The notes under the pieces are model-generated. The model did no database searches and was not told the DNA's origin. It saw only the letters and a program-made list of their open reading frames with translations. The translations under genes were made by a program, and so were the position numbers. Shown here in pieces: positions 28,541-35,791 of a stretch of DNA of 36,162 nt. The stretch's first letter is position 1; each line of letters begins with the position of its first letter. Source of the stretch: an uncultured Planctomycetota bacterium (GTDB lineage Bacteria > Planctomycetota > Planctomycetia > Pirellulales > Thermoguttaceae); the NCBI GenBank assembly GCA_900318195.1, contig ONJR01000022.1, positions 1 to 36,162 of the forward strand, given 5' to 3'.

Positions 28541-29314
28541 CTATTCGCTAAAGTTGAAGAACTTCGCGTGCTCTTCGGCGCGCTTGTCCATCTCCGCGAC
28601 TTCCTCTGCGCTCAAACGACGCAGACGAATTTTCTTAATTAAGCCCGTGCTGACCCAACTCGCAAACCCCAAAGGCTTGCAACGCTCGACCTCAAACCGC
28701 GTGCGCAACGTGTGTCCGACAATAGGATAATCGACGATCGCCTCGTCGTTCACCCACACGCGCACCGTCTTCGCCGAGACCTGCACGCGGAAACGGTACC
28801 ATTCGCCCGTCTTGAAATTATAGAACGACGACGTTGAATTCTCCGACGCGTCCATATCGTCGACGTTCGAGATACCGGCGACGCAACCGCCCCAGCCGCC
28901 GTTCACGAACGTTACGTAGGCGTCGCCGATCGGGAACGTCATTGCGGCGAAGAAATCCGTGCCGTCGTAACGCTTCGCAATATATTCGATCTCGTAGTCC
29001 GTCGTGGGAATCTCAATTCCAGACTTCTCGGAATCGAACCGAATCGAGGTCGTCGACGGTCCCATACCGAGGCGGAGCGCGCCGTCTTTAACCTTAACCG
29101 CCTCGTCGCCGCCGTCTTTAAGATCGATCCAGTTATCGAGCGTCTTACCGTCGAAAAGATACGTCCACTCATATTTCGCGTCGTCCGCTTCTGACTCTGC
29201 GAAAGGATCGTAAGCCGGTTTCTCTTTCTTAGCGTCGTCGCCAAAGCTTGAGAGCGGCGCGACGCATAAGGTCGCGAATAAAAGGGACGCGCAAAGGAAC
29301 GCGTGATGTTTCAT
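28541..29314 (-). CDS. Exported DUF1080 (3-keto-disaccharide hydrolase-like) protein
   Basis: The 257-residue protein has a signal peptide (about 1-25, SFG-DD). The DUF1080 jelly-roll follows, opening with YLFDGKTLDNWIDLK (about 52-66) and continuing with DYEIEYIAKRYDG, GEWYRFRVQVSAKTVRVWVND and GFASWVSTGLIKKIRLRRL. The family is greatly expanded in planctomycetes; some members hydrolyse 3-keto-glycosides, many are untested. The ATG overlaps the stop of the upstream phosphoglycerate mutase gene by 4 bp (ATGA), and GAGGAG lies 8 nt before it, so the pair is translationally coupled. A longer frame to 29446 exists but would bury the start in apgM and spoil the signal peptide. Confidence 0.9.
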   Translation of the reverse strand: MKHHAFLCASLLFATLCVAPLSSFGDDAKKEKPAYDPFAESEADDAKYEWTYLFDGKTLDNWIDLKDGGDEAVKVKDGALRLGMGPSTTSIRFDSEKSGIEIPTTDYEIEYIAKRYDGTDFFAAMTFPIGDAYVTFVNGGWGGCVAGISNVDDMDASENSTSSFYNFKTGEWYRFRVQVSAKTVRVWVNDEAIVDYPIVGHTLRTRFEVERCKPLGFASWVSTGLIKKIRLRRLSAEEVAEMDKRAEEHAKFFNFSE

Positions 29315-30570
29315 GACAAGTCTCCTCGTAAAAACAGCGACATTAAATCTTGACCCTGAGGGTAATAACGACGCGATTGCGCGCCCGCGCTCTCGTCGTA
29401 CGTAACGAAACCGTCCCCGGAAACGTCCGAGCCGACTATCATCCACGGAACAAAACCGCGAGAATGCGTCTTAATGGAAATCGGCGTCGGGTGATCCGGC
29501 GATACGAGCAAACGCCAATTGTCGTAACTCTGCAACTTATCAAGAATCGGCGGCAGCGTCTCGCGATCGATCGCTTCCAAAGACGCGATCTTCTTCTCGA
29601 CCGAGCCCTCGTGTCCGGATTCGTCAGGCGCTTCGATATGCACGACGACTATGTCGTAATCGTCGAGCGCGCGCGCAGCGTACTCGCCTTTGCCCGCGAA
29701 GTTCGTATCGACGTAGCCCGTCGCGCCGGGAACCGAGATTACGTCCCACCCGAGATTAGACGCTATGCCCCTAAGGAGATCGACCGCCGTAATCATAGCG
29801 CCGGCGCCCCACTCGTACGTCTCGCTAAAAGAGCGAACGCTAGGACGTTTACCCTGACCCCAGAGCCAGCAGTGAGTCGCCGCAAGCTCGCCGCGCGCAA
29901 TACGCGCCGCGTTCGTCGCGTTCGAGCGCAACGCGTCCGCGCACGCGTCCATGAGACGGCGAACGTAGACCGAACCTGCGCCGCGCGGCAGCGCGTCCGC
30001 TATCGGTTGATCGCTGTAGTCGTGCGGTGGGTACGTAACCGTCGTCGCGTCGAATGGAAACGGACGCGCGGGAGAGTCGGGACGAAAGATCGCGAGATTA
30101 CGATAGCTCACGCCCGGCACGAATTCGACGGTTCCGCCGCATTCGGGCGCGAGCGTCGACCATTGCGGCGCGACCTCGCGCTGAAGATCCGCGAGAATAG
30201 AGGTCGCGTCCGACGTCGAAATATGCCCGGCGGTAAAACTCGACATGACGCCGTTCTGGATATTCGTCAAGTTACAACGGAACGCCCAGTCGTCGGGTCC
30301 GAGCTCGATTCCCTGCGCCGCCGCTTCGAGGGGCGCGCGACCGGTATAGCATTCCAGTGGGTCGTAGCCCAGTAGCGCGAGCGTTGCGACGTCAGAGCCG
30401 GGCGCGAGCGTTTCCGGCACGTTGTGCGATCGACCTTGCGCCGCGCGCGGCGCCCACGCGTCAAGCGTAGGGGTATGCGCCGCTTGCATTGGCGTGCGTC
30501 CGCCTAACGACGCGATCGGCTCGTCGGCAAATCCGTCGGGGATGACGACAACCCGTTTGCTACTCTTCAT
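29311..30570 (-). CDS. apgM: Cofactor-independent phosphoglycerate mutase, archaeal type
   Basis: The 419-residue alkaline-phosphatase-superfamily enzyme is of the ApgM type, interconverting 2- and 3-phosphoglycerate. It shows the N-terminal metal and substrate segment VVVIPDGFADEPI (about 7-19), TPTLDAWA, ETLAPGSDVATLALLGYDP with the metal-linked Ser about 58, YTGRAPLEAAAQGI, the central GQGKRPSV region, VVVHIEAPDESGHEG (about 325) and SPDHPTPISIKTHS (about 372) with the late His ligands. Related proteins have also been proposed as homoserine kinases, so the substrate is less sure than the fold. It lies third in the run queD - DUF1667 - apgM - DUF1080 and is coupled to the last. Confidence 0.88.
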   Translation of the reverse strand: MKSSKRVVVIPDGFADEPIASLGGRTPMQAAHTPTLDAWAPRAAQGRSHNVPETLAPGSDVATLALLGYDPLECYTGRAPLEAAAQGIELGPDDWAFRCNLTNIQNGVMSSFTAGHISTSDATSILADLQREVAPQWSTLAPECGGTVEFVPGVSYRNLAIFRPDSPARPFPFDATTVTYPPHDYSDQPIADALPRGAGSVYVRRLMDACADALRSNATNAARIARGELAATHCWLWGQGKRPSVRSFSETYEWGAGAMITAVDLLRGIASNLGWDVISVPGATGYVDTNFAGKGEYAARALDDYDIVVVHIEAPDESGHEGSVEKKIASLEAIDRETLPPILDKLQSYDNWRLLVSPDHPTPISIKTHSRGFVPWMIVGSDVSGDGFVTYDESAGAQSRRYYPQGQDLMSLFLRGDLS

Positions 30571-30663
30571 AATAACGCCAGTCCTTTCTAGCGCGACGAT
30601 TCGTACGCGCGGCAATGTAATGCGCGCGCAAAGTTCGCGCGTCGCGGCGCGAATTCGTTAAGA

Positions 30664-31023
30664 CTATAGTAAATCGCGCGTCGCGATAACCGCCACGCCG
30701 GTATTGAGTAAATTCGAGATAATCGTGTCTCCGCGCCGCACGGGCTTAGTCAAGCTGACGTCGTTAATCGCCTTCATTGCGTCGAAGAGGAGTCCTTTTG
30801 GAATCGGGGCGGCGGTGCGCGCGGGCGCGAGTTCGATCGTCGCGCCGTTCTCGTCGACGACGCGCACCGTCGTCGTTAGCGTGCGTGTCGGGTTAGTCGC
30901 TTCGGCGAGTCCGTGCTCGCGTCCTCGCGGACAACTATTCCCCTTAACTTCTCCGCGCTCAGGATCGACTTCTAGCCGACATCCTCGCGGACACACGATG
31001 CACGTTATATTCTGAATACTCAT
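30664..31023 (-). CDS. DUF1667 cysteine-motif protein
   Basis: The 119-residue protein matches DUF1667: TCIVCPRGCRLEV (Cys8, Cys11, Cys15), GNSCPRG (Cys31), then the RTLTTTVRV strand and PIPKGLLFDAMKAIN. The four cysteines look like an iron-sulphur or zinc site. Elsewhere the family is often beside glycerol-3-phosphate dehydrogenase/FAD oxidoreductase genes; none is here, so the partner is unknown. The start at 31023 puts the first Cys at residue 8 as in the family. It lies 29 bp after queD. Confidence 0.85.
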   Translation of the reverse strand: MSIQNITCIVCPRGCRLEVDPERGEVKGNSCPRGREHGLAEATNPTRTLTTTVRVVDENGATIELAPARTAAPIPKGLLFDAMKAINDVSLTKPVRRGDTIISNLLNTGVAVIATRDLL

Positions 31024-31052
31024 GATTTCGCCTGCAATAGGTCTCTTACAAG

Positions 31053-31460
31053 TTAGCGCGAATAGGTCGCGCGGCATTTATCGGTTTCCCAAAAATCGAC
31101 GCGAACGACGTTGAGTCCTTCTTCGCGCGCGCGATCGTATATTCGTTTCGCGAACGCTTCCGCCGTCGGGTTGCCGTCGAAACATATCGGCGGATCCCCG
31201 GCGTCGACGAGAATCTTGACGAGCGGATCCTCGCTCGATAGGAATACGCGATGGTCGAGTTCGTCGTCGAGCCATCGTCCTAGCGTCTCCTTGAGTTTAA
31301 CGAAGTCGAGCGCCATTCCCTGGTCGTTGAGGGTCGCGTCGACGGCGGCCACTTCCACGCGAACGCGCGCGTTGTGCCCGTGTAGACGTTGGCACTTGCC
31401 CTCGTAATGATACAGTCGATGACCATAGGAAAAAGAAAACTCTCGCGCAACGGAAAACAT
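31053..31460 (-). CDS. queD: 6-carboxy-5,6,7,8-tetrahydropterin synthase / 6-pyruvoyl-tetrahydropterin synthase family
   Basis: The 135-residue enzyme is of the QueD/PTPS family. It shows the zinc ligands His14 (SYGHRL) and His27/His29 (RLHGHN), the catalytic Cys23 (GKCQRLHGHN), MALDFVKLKETL, DELDHRVFL with the catalytic Asp/His, NPTAEAFAKRIY and WETDKC at the end, with the pterin-binding Glu. QueD makes the 7-deazaguanine precursor of queuosine from dihydroneopterin triphosphate; other PTPS types serve different pterin paths, and no queC, queE or folE is in view. AAGGAGG lies 7 nt before the ATG. It is the first gene of the minus-strand run. Confidence 0.92.
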   Translation of the reverse strand: MFSVAREFSFSYGHRLYHYEGKCQRLHGHNARVRVEVAAVDATLNDQGMALDFVKLKETLGRWLDDELDHRVFLSSEDPLVKILVDAGDPPICFDGNPTAEAFAKRIYDRAREEGLNVVRVDFWETDKCRATYSR

Positions 31461-31815
31461 CGACTCCTCCTTCTACTAAAATGACTCAAGCGACCGCCGT
31501 CTGGAGTTTGCATTATAACGTCTTTTTCGATTTTTGGAAGCTCATGAAAAATTTCAATGCAAGAGCGAGTCTTTTTCCGAATTATTTTCCACGGTCTGTC
31601 CGAAAATAATATTAAAATAGGCAAGCCTGAAAGTTTAAACAAAGAACGTGTTAAACTGGGCGTTTAGATAAAATCGCGATAGCCGTTCCGGCGTACTGGA
31701 ACGCGCTCGTCAACGTTCGATTGAAACCTGAGTCATGCCGCGAAGGCTGCGCATGAGTGTTTCGTCGACGCATGCGCTGCGCTACCGCGCGGCAGACTCA
31801 CTAAGGAGAATCCTA
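31461..31815. other. Divergent intergenic region
   Basis: A minus-strand TATAAT (31517-31512) about 52 bp upstream of queD is its likely -10, with only a weak CTTCCA -35. On the plus side TAAAAT at 31669-31674 is a possible -10 for the small secreted protein gene. No gene or recognised riboswitch is seen. Confidence 0.5.
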
Positions 31816-32373
31816 ATGAAAACGAATTTAATCTGCGGTCTTGTTATTGGCGCGACGATCGGATTCATCTCGAACGCGTGCGCGCAGGAAGTCGCGAGCG
31901 CTTATCAGCCGAGCGCGACTCAACAGGTCGCGCCGGCGCAACAGGTCGCGCCGGCGCAAGTAGCGACCGACGCCGCCGCCAACGCATTCCAGGCCCCTGC
32001 CGCCGCGACCCAGGCGGTTCCCGGGCAACCGTGCGAAGCGTGCGACGAATGCCAAGGCGGAGTCGTCGGGTTCGGTGGACGAGGCTTCGTCGGTATCCCG
32101 CGTCCCGGCGTCCCCATGCCGGCGCCAGGCGCGCGCATTAGAGATCGCATCGCCGCCGATCGTCCGATCGTAGAAGCCTCGCCCTTTGCTAACCCGAACG
32201 GATCACTGCAAGACTGGGCGCGATTCCGTTACTATCCCTATGCGTATTACCCGCACAATTTCTCTGACACGCCGAACATGGGCGTTCCGAAGTATCATCC
32301 TGGTTATCAGAACTACTATCCAATGCCGCGTCGCTATCACGAAGGTCATCACTTCCACGTTGACGTCTTCTAA
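31816..32373 (+). CDS. Small exported protein with Tyr-rich C-terminus
   Basis: The 185-residue protein has a signal peptide (cleavage near ACAQ, residue 24), a Gln/Ala/Pro linker with a repeated QQVAPA unit (about 35-50) and CEACDEC (two close Cys pairs, about 75-80). A Gly/Pro-rich stretch follows, then a C-terminal block with WARFRYYPYAYYPHNF, YHPGYQNYYPMP and a His-rich HEGHHFHVDVF end. The YYPYxYYPxNF block recurs in secreted planctomycete proteins, some labelled calmodulin-binding; I treat that label as unproven. AAGGAG is 7 nt before the ATG. A terminator follows at 32405. Confidence 0.8.
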   Translation: MKTNLICGLVIGATIGFISNACAQEVASAYQPSATQQVAPAQQVAPAQVATDAAANAFQAPAAATQAVPGQPCEACDECQGGVVGFGGRGFVGIPRPGVPMPAPGARIRDRIAADRPIVEASPFANPNGSLQDWARFRYYPYAYYPHNFSDTPNMGVPKYHPGYQNYYPMPRRYHEGHHFHVDVF

Positions 32374-32404
32374 TTCGACGTATTTCCTCCAGTCTCTCTA
32401 ATTC

Positions 32405-32450
32405 AACCGGCGAGTCCGCGGCAACGTCCTGGGCTCGCCGGTTTCTTATT
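32405..32450 (+). terminator. Rho-independent terminator of the small exported protein gene
   Basis: AACCGGCGAG (32405-32414) pairs perfectly with CTCGCCGGTT (32434-32443), followed by TCTTATT. Confidence 0.85.
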
Positions 32451-32533
32451 GCGCGCACAACATAGCTTTAGTAACGCGCTGAAGACAATGCGCACAAAAA
32501 TGCAAATTTGACGAAAATTGTTGACCGTCCCCC

Positions 32534-32561
32534 TTGCCGACTTTGGGAACAGTGATATATT
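32534..32561 (+). promoter_or_regulatory. Possible promoter of a short transcript
   Basis: TTGCCG (32534-32539) and TATATT (32556-32561) are 16 nt apart, upstream of the 18-codon ORF and the terminator at 32794. Together they would define a transcript of about 260 nt. Confidence 0.45.
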
Positions 32562-32684
32562 TGACGCTTGTTAAGGGAAACGCCTGGGATTCCCAGGACG
32601 CGCAGATTACCATATTACCCCAGATCATACGCCGAAACTCCCCTCGCGGATATGATCGATGACTCGGACGGAAGGAGCGTTGCA

Positions 32685-32741
32685 ATGACAAGACGTAAGC
32701 GTCGATGGTGGATGGGTTGTCTTTTGGCGACCGCCGCATAG
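32685..32741 (+). CDS. Possible 18-residue basic/hydrophobic peptide
   Basis: ATG at 32685 is 7 nt after GGAAGGAG, one of the best ribosome-binding sites in the window. The product would be MTRRKRRWWMGCLLATAA: a strongly basic start followed by a short hydrophobic part, like a truncated signal sequence or a small membrane-active or leader peptide. The stop is TAG, about 52 nt before a strong terminator. No larger gene follows, so an attenuation leader is unlikely unless the terminator controls something beyond it. It may be chance; the pairing of site, peptide and terminator is the reason for listing it. Confidence 0.4.
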   Translation: MTRRKRRWWMGCLLATAA

Positions 32742-32793
32742 TACTCGGTAGCTCTCATTCGAACGAGTCGACCACGAATCGTTCAAGCGCGCC

Positions 32794-32828
32794 GCGCGCT
32801 GGTCAAGTGCGACCGGCGCGCTTTTTTT
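32794..32828 (+). terminator. Strong rho-independent terminator
   Basis: GCGCGCTGGTC (32794-32804) pairs with GACCGGCGCGC (32811-32821) with one wobble and a 6-nt loop, followed directly by T7. It has no standard gene upstream, which suggests a small transcript. Confidence 0.85.
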
Positions 32829-32937
32829 AACGCAATTTTCAGTACCGACAACACGACGCGAATATTCCCGTTAGCGCGTCAAATAGCGTTTACTAGCACA
32901 ACGCCGCGATTCAACCCGGACGACATAAAAACTTTTT

Positions 32938-33204
32938 TTGAAAAAATCCGCGCAAGCAATAAAGAACAGCGCAACCAGCGCCGATAATAATAAACGTAAG
33001 GGAGAAGGAAGCGGAAAACGCTCAAGCCTGCGGAAGAGAGCGCCTAGCATGGACGCAACGCGCGATCAGAAACGACTGCCTTAACGCTGAAAATGCGGCA
33101 TAACTCCTATACGTCGGAGTTGGGTGACGACTCTCCGACAATCGTACGTTCCCAGGGGGGGAATAGTCCGGCGCTGTGGACTCTGTTCGAGCGCCGGATT
33201 TTTT
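32938..33204 (+). ncRNA. Candidate second small transcript
   Basis: A weak promoter, TTGAAA (32938-32943) - 16 nt - TAAAGA (32960-32965), precedes about 230 nt without a credible gene. This contains a hairpin GTCGGAG/CTCCGAC (33114-33120 with 33132-33138) and ends in the strong terminator at 33167. A purine-rich GGGAGAAGGAAG at 33000 looks like a ribosome-binding site but is followed by no good ORF. It is not recognised as any known RNA family. Confidence 0.3.
33167..33204 (+). terminator. Strong rho-independent terminator
   Basis: TCCGGCGCT (33167-33175) pairs perfectly with AGCGCCGGA (33190-33198), followed by T6. As with the one at 32794, no standard plus-strand gene lies directly before it. 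Confidence 0.82.
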
Positions 33205-33217
33205 GTCCAAAACGCAC

Positions 33218-33268
33218 AAAAGCGCTCCGCGCGACGAGAAAACGAACTCTCGTACGCGCGGAGCGCTT
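33218..33268 (-). terminator. Terminator of the second DUF1559/lipoprotein pair
   Basis: AAGCGCTCCGCGC (33220-33232) and GCGCGGAGCGCTT (33256-33268) form a perfect 13-bp stem, extended inside by ACGAGA/TCTCGT. On the minus strand TTGTGCGTTTTGG follows. Confidence 0.75.
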
Positions 33269-33340
33269 GATTATGGCGCGAGATACTGCCAAACGGCGCC
33301 GCTCTCGTTAAGCGCGACGCGCCACTAGCCTAACCAGCGA

Positions 33341-33820
33341 TTAGATCGCCTTAACCTCCTCGCGAATCGACTCGCCGACGTCGAACGACTCTTTCGTCTT
33401 ACCCTTAATTTCAAGCGTCAACGGGGACGTGTCCCGCGAGCCGAACTCGGGCGCGACTAAATTGTACGCCGTGCCGCCGCTAACGACCATACTCGCCGAA
33501 ACCTGCGTCTGCTCTGGTTCCTCAACGATCTGCTTGCTCACCACGACCGTGTACTTGCCGAGCGGCGCGCCGGGATACGTGCCGTGCGTAAAAATCTTCG
33601 CGACCCCGGACGCGTCCGTCGAACCGCTAACCGCCCAAGTGTGTTCCTCCGTCGCGAGCGTAACCGTCGCGTCGCCGAGCGGCTTACCGTCTTGGATGAT
33701 CTCAATCGAGCACGGGTACAGCTTCGGCATACCCGCCGGCGTCTTACGACCGCACCCCGAAAATATCGTCGCCGCGCACATCAGACTGAGCGCGAAAAAT
33801 AGCGTCCTTTTAATCGTCAT
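33341..33820 (-). CDS. Small lipoprotein, DUF1559-associated
   Basis: The 159-residue protein has a lipoprotein signal with lipobox FSGC (Cys about 23), then a beta-sandwich of carboxypeptidase-regulatory/transthyretin-like type: CSIEIIQDGKPLGDATVTLATEE (about 37-59), VSGSTDASGVAKI and PLGKYTVVVSK. GAGG lies 5 nt before the ATG, and the gene starts 15 bp after the DUF1559 stop, so the two are one operon. It matches the same gene order as the cluster at 4196-6741 but is only distantly similar to those lipoproteins. Function unknown; probably lipid-anchored. Confidence 0.87.
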   Translation of the reverse strand: MTIKRTLFFALSLMCAATIFSGCGRKTPAGMPKLYPCSIEIIQDGKPLGDATVTLATEEHTWAVSGSTDASGVAKIFTHGTYPGAPLGKYTVVVSKQIVEEPEQTQVSASMVVSGGTAYNLVAPEFGSRDTSPLTLEIKGKTKESFDVGESIREEVKAI

Positions 33821-33835
33821 TGTACCTCGCCTCGA

Positions 33836-34981
33836 TTACAGATTACTGAGCGCCTCGCCGCCGTTAATCGAACCCATCGCGCCCCAGACCCCGTATGGGC
33901 TCTTGCCGCTCGTTACCTGCGCCGCTGAAAGATTGCCCGTGTCGATCGTATCCGAAACAAAGGCGACCGACCCGTCGACTCGAACAACGTTCACGCCGCC
34001 GCTATGATAGCTCGTCGGCGCAAAACTGCCCCACTCGTGACTGTTGAAAGAACCTGCGACGCACGAGACCGAGTTCGGCGGCAACGTGCAAGTAAACCAC
34101 GCTTCCGCCGCTCGTCCGTTCGACCAAATGCGACCGCGCCACAGCGATTTGCAAGGGTTCTTAACGGTGAGACGATCAGCCGCGTACGCGTTGTCGAGGC
34201 ACAACTGCGGACGTCCCTCGCCGTCGTGCGGTTGATACGCCGCGATCGCGCCCTGCTTAACGACGTTCGTGTCGCGCGTGGTGGGAACGACGCATTCGCT
34301 CAACGAAATCGTATTCGACGTGCCGTCCGTAATCGCCGCCATCTTCTTCCAGACTTCACGCTGCCAGAACGCGCGCGGTCCGATATTCGAACGGTTCGTC
34401 CACTCCTGATCCGCGCGACGCGCGAACGTCCACATCGCGTCCCCTGCGCAGTAGTAAATATTCGTCGCGGAAGAGCCCGTGACCGCTTCAAATATCCCGC
34501 CGTTGCCGTCCGAAGGACAGATCAACGGCGAAATCTTTTGACCGTACCAGTGGTCCCGATTCGCCTGCGCGAGATCCCAAGGCGTGCCCCACCCGCTCGT
34601 GAGCGAACGATCTTCGTTCGATTTACGCGCCCACGTCGTGTATTCCGTATACAGACTGTTCTGTTCCATAAAGGGCAGCAGAAAGATAATTCCACCGTTG
34701 ACGGGGCAGTTCACCGTCCCGATATTCTGATCGAATCCAAGATAATAGCAACTTCCAGCCGGGAACGTGTCCCGATTGGCGTCCGCGTAGTTGAGCAGCG
34801 CGAGTCCGAGTTGTTTGAAATTGTTGGCGCATTGCATTCTTCGCGCCGCTTCGCGCGCCGCCTGCACCGCCGGTAGTAGAAGACCAATTAAGATACCAAT
34901 AATAGCAATCACGACGAGCAATTCGACGAGCGTAAAACCGCCCTTGCGACTTGCCGAGCTGTTAAACCTAAACGACGTCAT
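33836..34981 (-). CDS. DUF1559 prepilin-like protein
   Basis: The 381-residue protein has a pilin-type signal: basic leader to Gly15, then [18 protein letters not shown] and the [17 protein letters not shown] helix. The DUF1559 body includes CPSDGNGG (about 165), [11 protein letters not shown] (about 220) and the C-terminal [26 protein letters not shown] lies 7 nt before the ATG. Only the N-terminal helix is nearly identical to the protein at 4196; the rest is diverged, so this is an old paralogue. CG-rich codon use matches the window average, unlike that other copy. Exported and probably envelope-associated; precise role unknown. Confidence 0.93.
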   Translation of the reverse strand: MTSFRFNSSASRKGGFTLVELLVVIAIIGILIGLLLPAVQAAREAARRMQCANNFKQLGLALLNYADANRDTFPAGSCYYLGFDQNIGTVNCPVNGGIIFLLPFMEQNSLYTEYTTWARKSNEDRSLTSGWGTPWDLAQANRDHWYGQKISPLICPSDGNGGIFEAVTGSSATNIYYCAGDAMWTFARRADQEWTNRSNIGPRAFWQREVWKKMAAITDGTSNTISLSECVVPTTRDTNVVKQGAIAAYQPHDGEGRPQLCLDNAYAADRLTVKNPCKSLWRGRIWSNGRAAEAWFTCTLPPNSVSCVAGSFNSHEWGSFAPTSYHSGGVNVVRVDGSVAFVSDTIDTGNLSAAQVTSGKSPYGVWGAMGSINGGEALSNL

Positions 34982-35791
34982 TATTCTCCTCCTTACAGCC
35001 GACTCGCGCTCGAACCGACTGTCATATAGAGTTAATATTGCATGAGACGTCGCTCTTCACGGCGTCTGTCAGGATCAGTATAGCGCCGTGATCGTCGATT
35101 GCAACGAAATTTCTCGTCGAGTGGCAAAAAAACATATTTTCTTCGCTACTTCACGCCAAAAGCGGCGCCGCTTTCTCTTCGAACGGCGTAGCGGATTGGT
35201 TGTGCGCTGTGTCCCAGACGTTGATGTTTATGCAAGCGACTTCGGCGCTGATTATCGTGCCGAGGGAAGCTCGCACTACTTGCTTATCGCGCCAGGTCTC
35301 AGAACGCGCTCTGGAGACGATCGCATTATCAAGAAGACCGGGCGCCGAGTAGAATATGCGACTTCAGCCGACAAACAAGCGTATCATGTCGGGTGAGACG
35401 GTTCGCTTGGCGCGGGCGAAAAGAACAGCGCGCTCGTCTGAATAGAGAATCGCTCCACGTCAGTTACCGACTCTAACTTGTATCGTTCTTTTACTGAATC
35501 GTCATCTTGAAAAGAATGATCTGAGTCGCAAAATAACGAATGAGTTTTGATATTGTCGTAAAAATAAGTTTTTGGGGTAAAATGTGGTTGAAGTCATAAT
35601 GAAAGACGTTACAATCCGGATAGAACTTGGGTGATGAAGCGTCCTCTACGGACGTTCCAGATGAGCGACCAGTGAAAACTGGTCGTTACGCCCCTTGGTT
35701 TTTACAATGTTTGACGAACAACCTTTGAAAGCGGCGCCGCTTTGCAGACTTAAACGATACAGTCCGACAGTCGACATTAGGAGAACGATTG
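34982..35791. other. Long intergenic region with hairpins before the last gene
   Basis: About 800 bp hold no gene I can support; an open frame at 35088-35396 has no ribosome-binding site and no recognisable content. The plus strand carries CGTCC-TCTAC-GGACG (35640-35654) and a perfect 8-bp stem with a GAAA loop, CGACCAGT/ACTGGTCG (35667-35686). A T-run near 35700 follows, and TAAAAT at 35579-35584 may be a -10. Confidence 0.45.

Noticed and set aside
29350..30375. 341-codon plus-strand frame opposite apgM
   Set aside because: Antisense shadow of the phosphoglycerate mutase gene; Arg-rich, no ribosome-binding site, no recognisable motif. The same applies to 34004-34876 opposite the second DUF1559 gene and to 10-20 kb frames opposite GDPD and top6B.
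32446..32739. 97-codon minus-strand open frame
   Set aside because: No ribosome-binding site, mixed composition, overlaps the probable plus-strand promoter and the 18-codon ORF, and resembles no family I know.
35088..35396. 102-codon plus-strand open frame upstream of the last gene
   Set aside because: No ribosome-binding site or recognisable content; lies in A/T- and hairpin-rich leader sequence.
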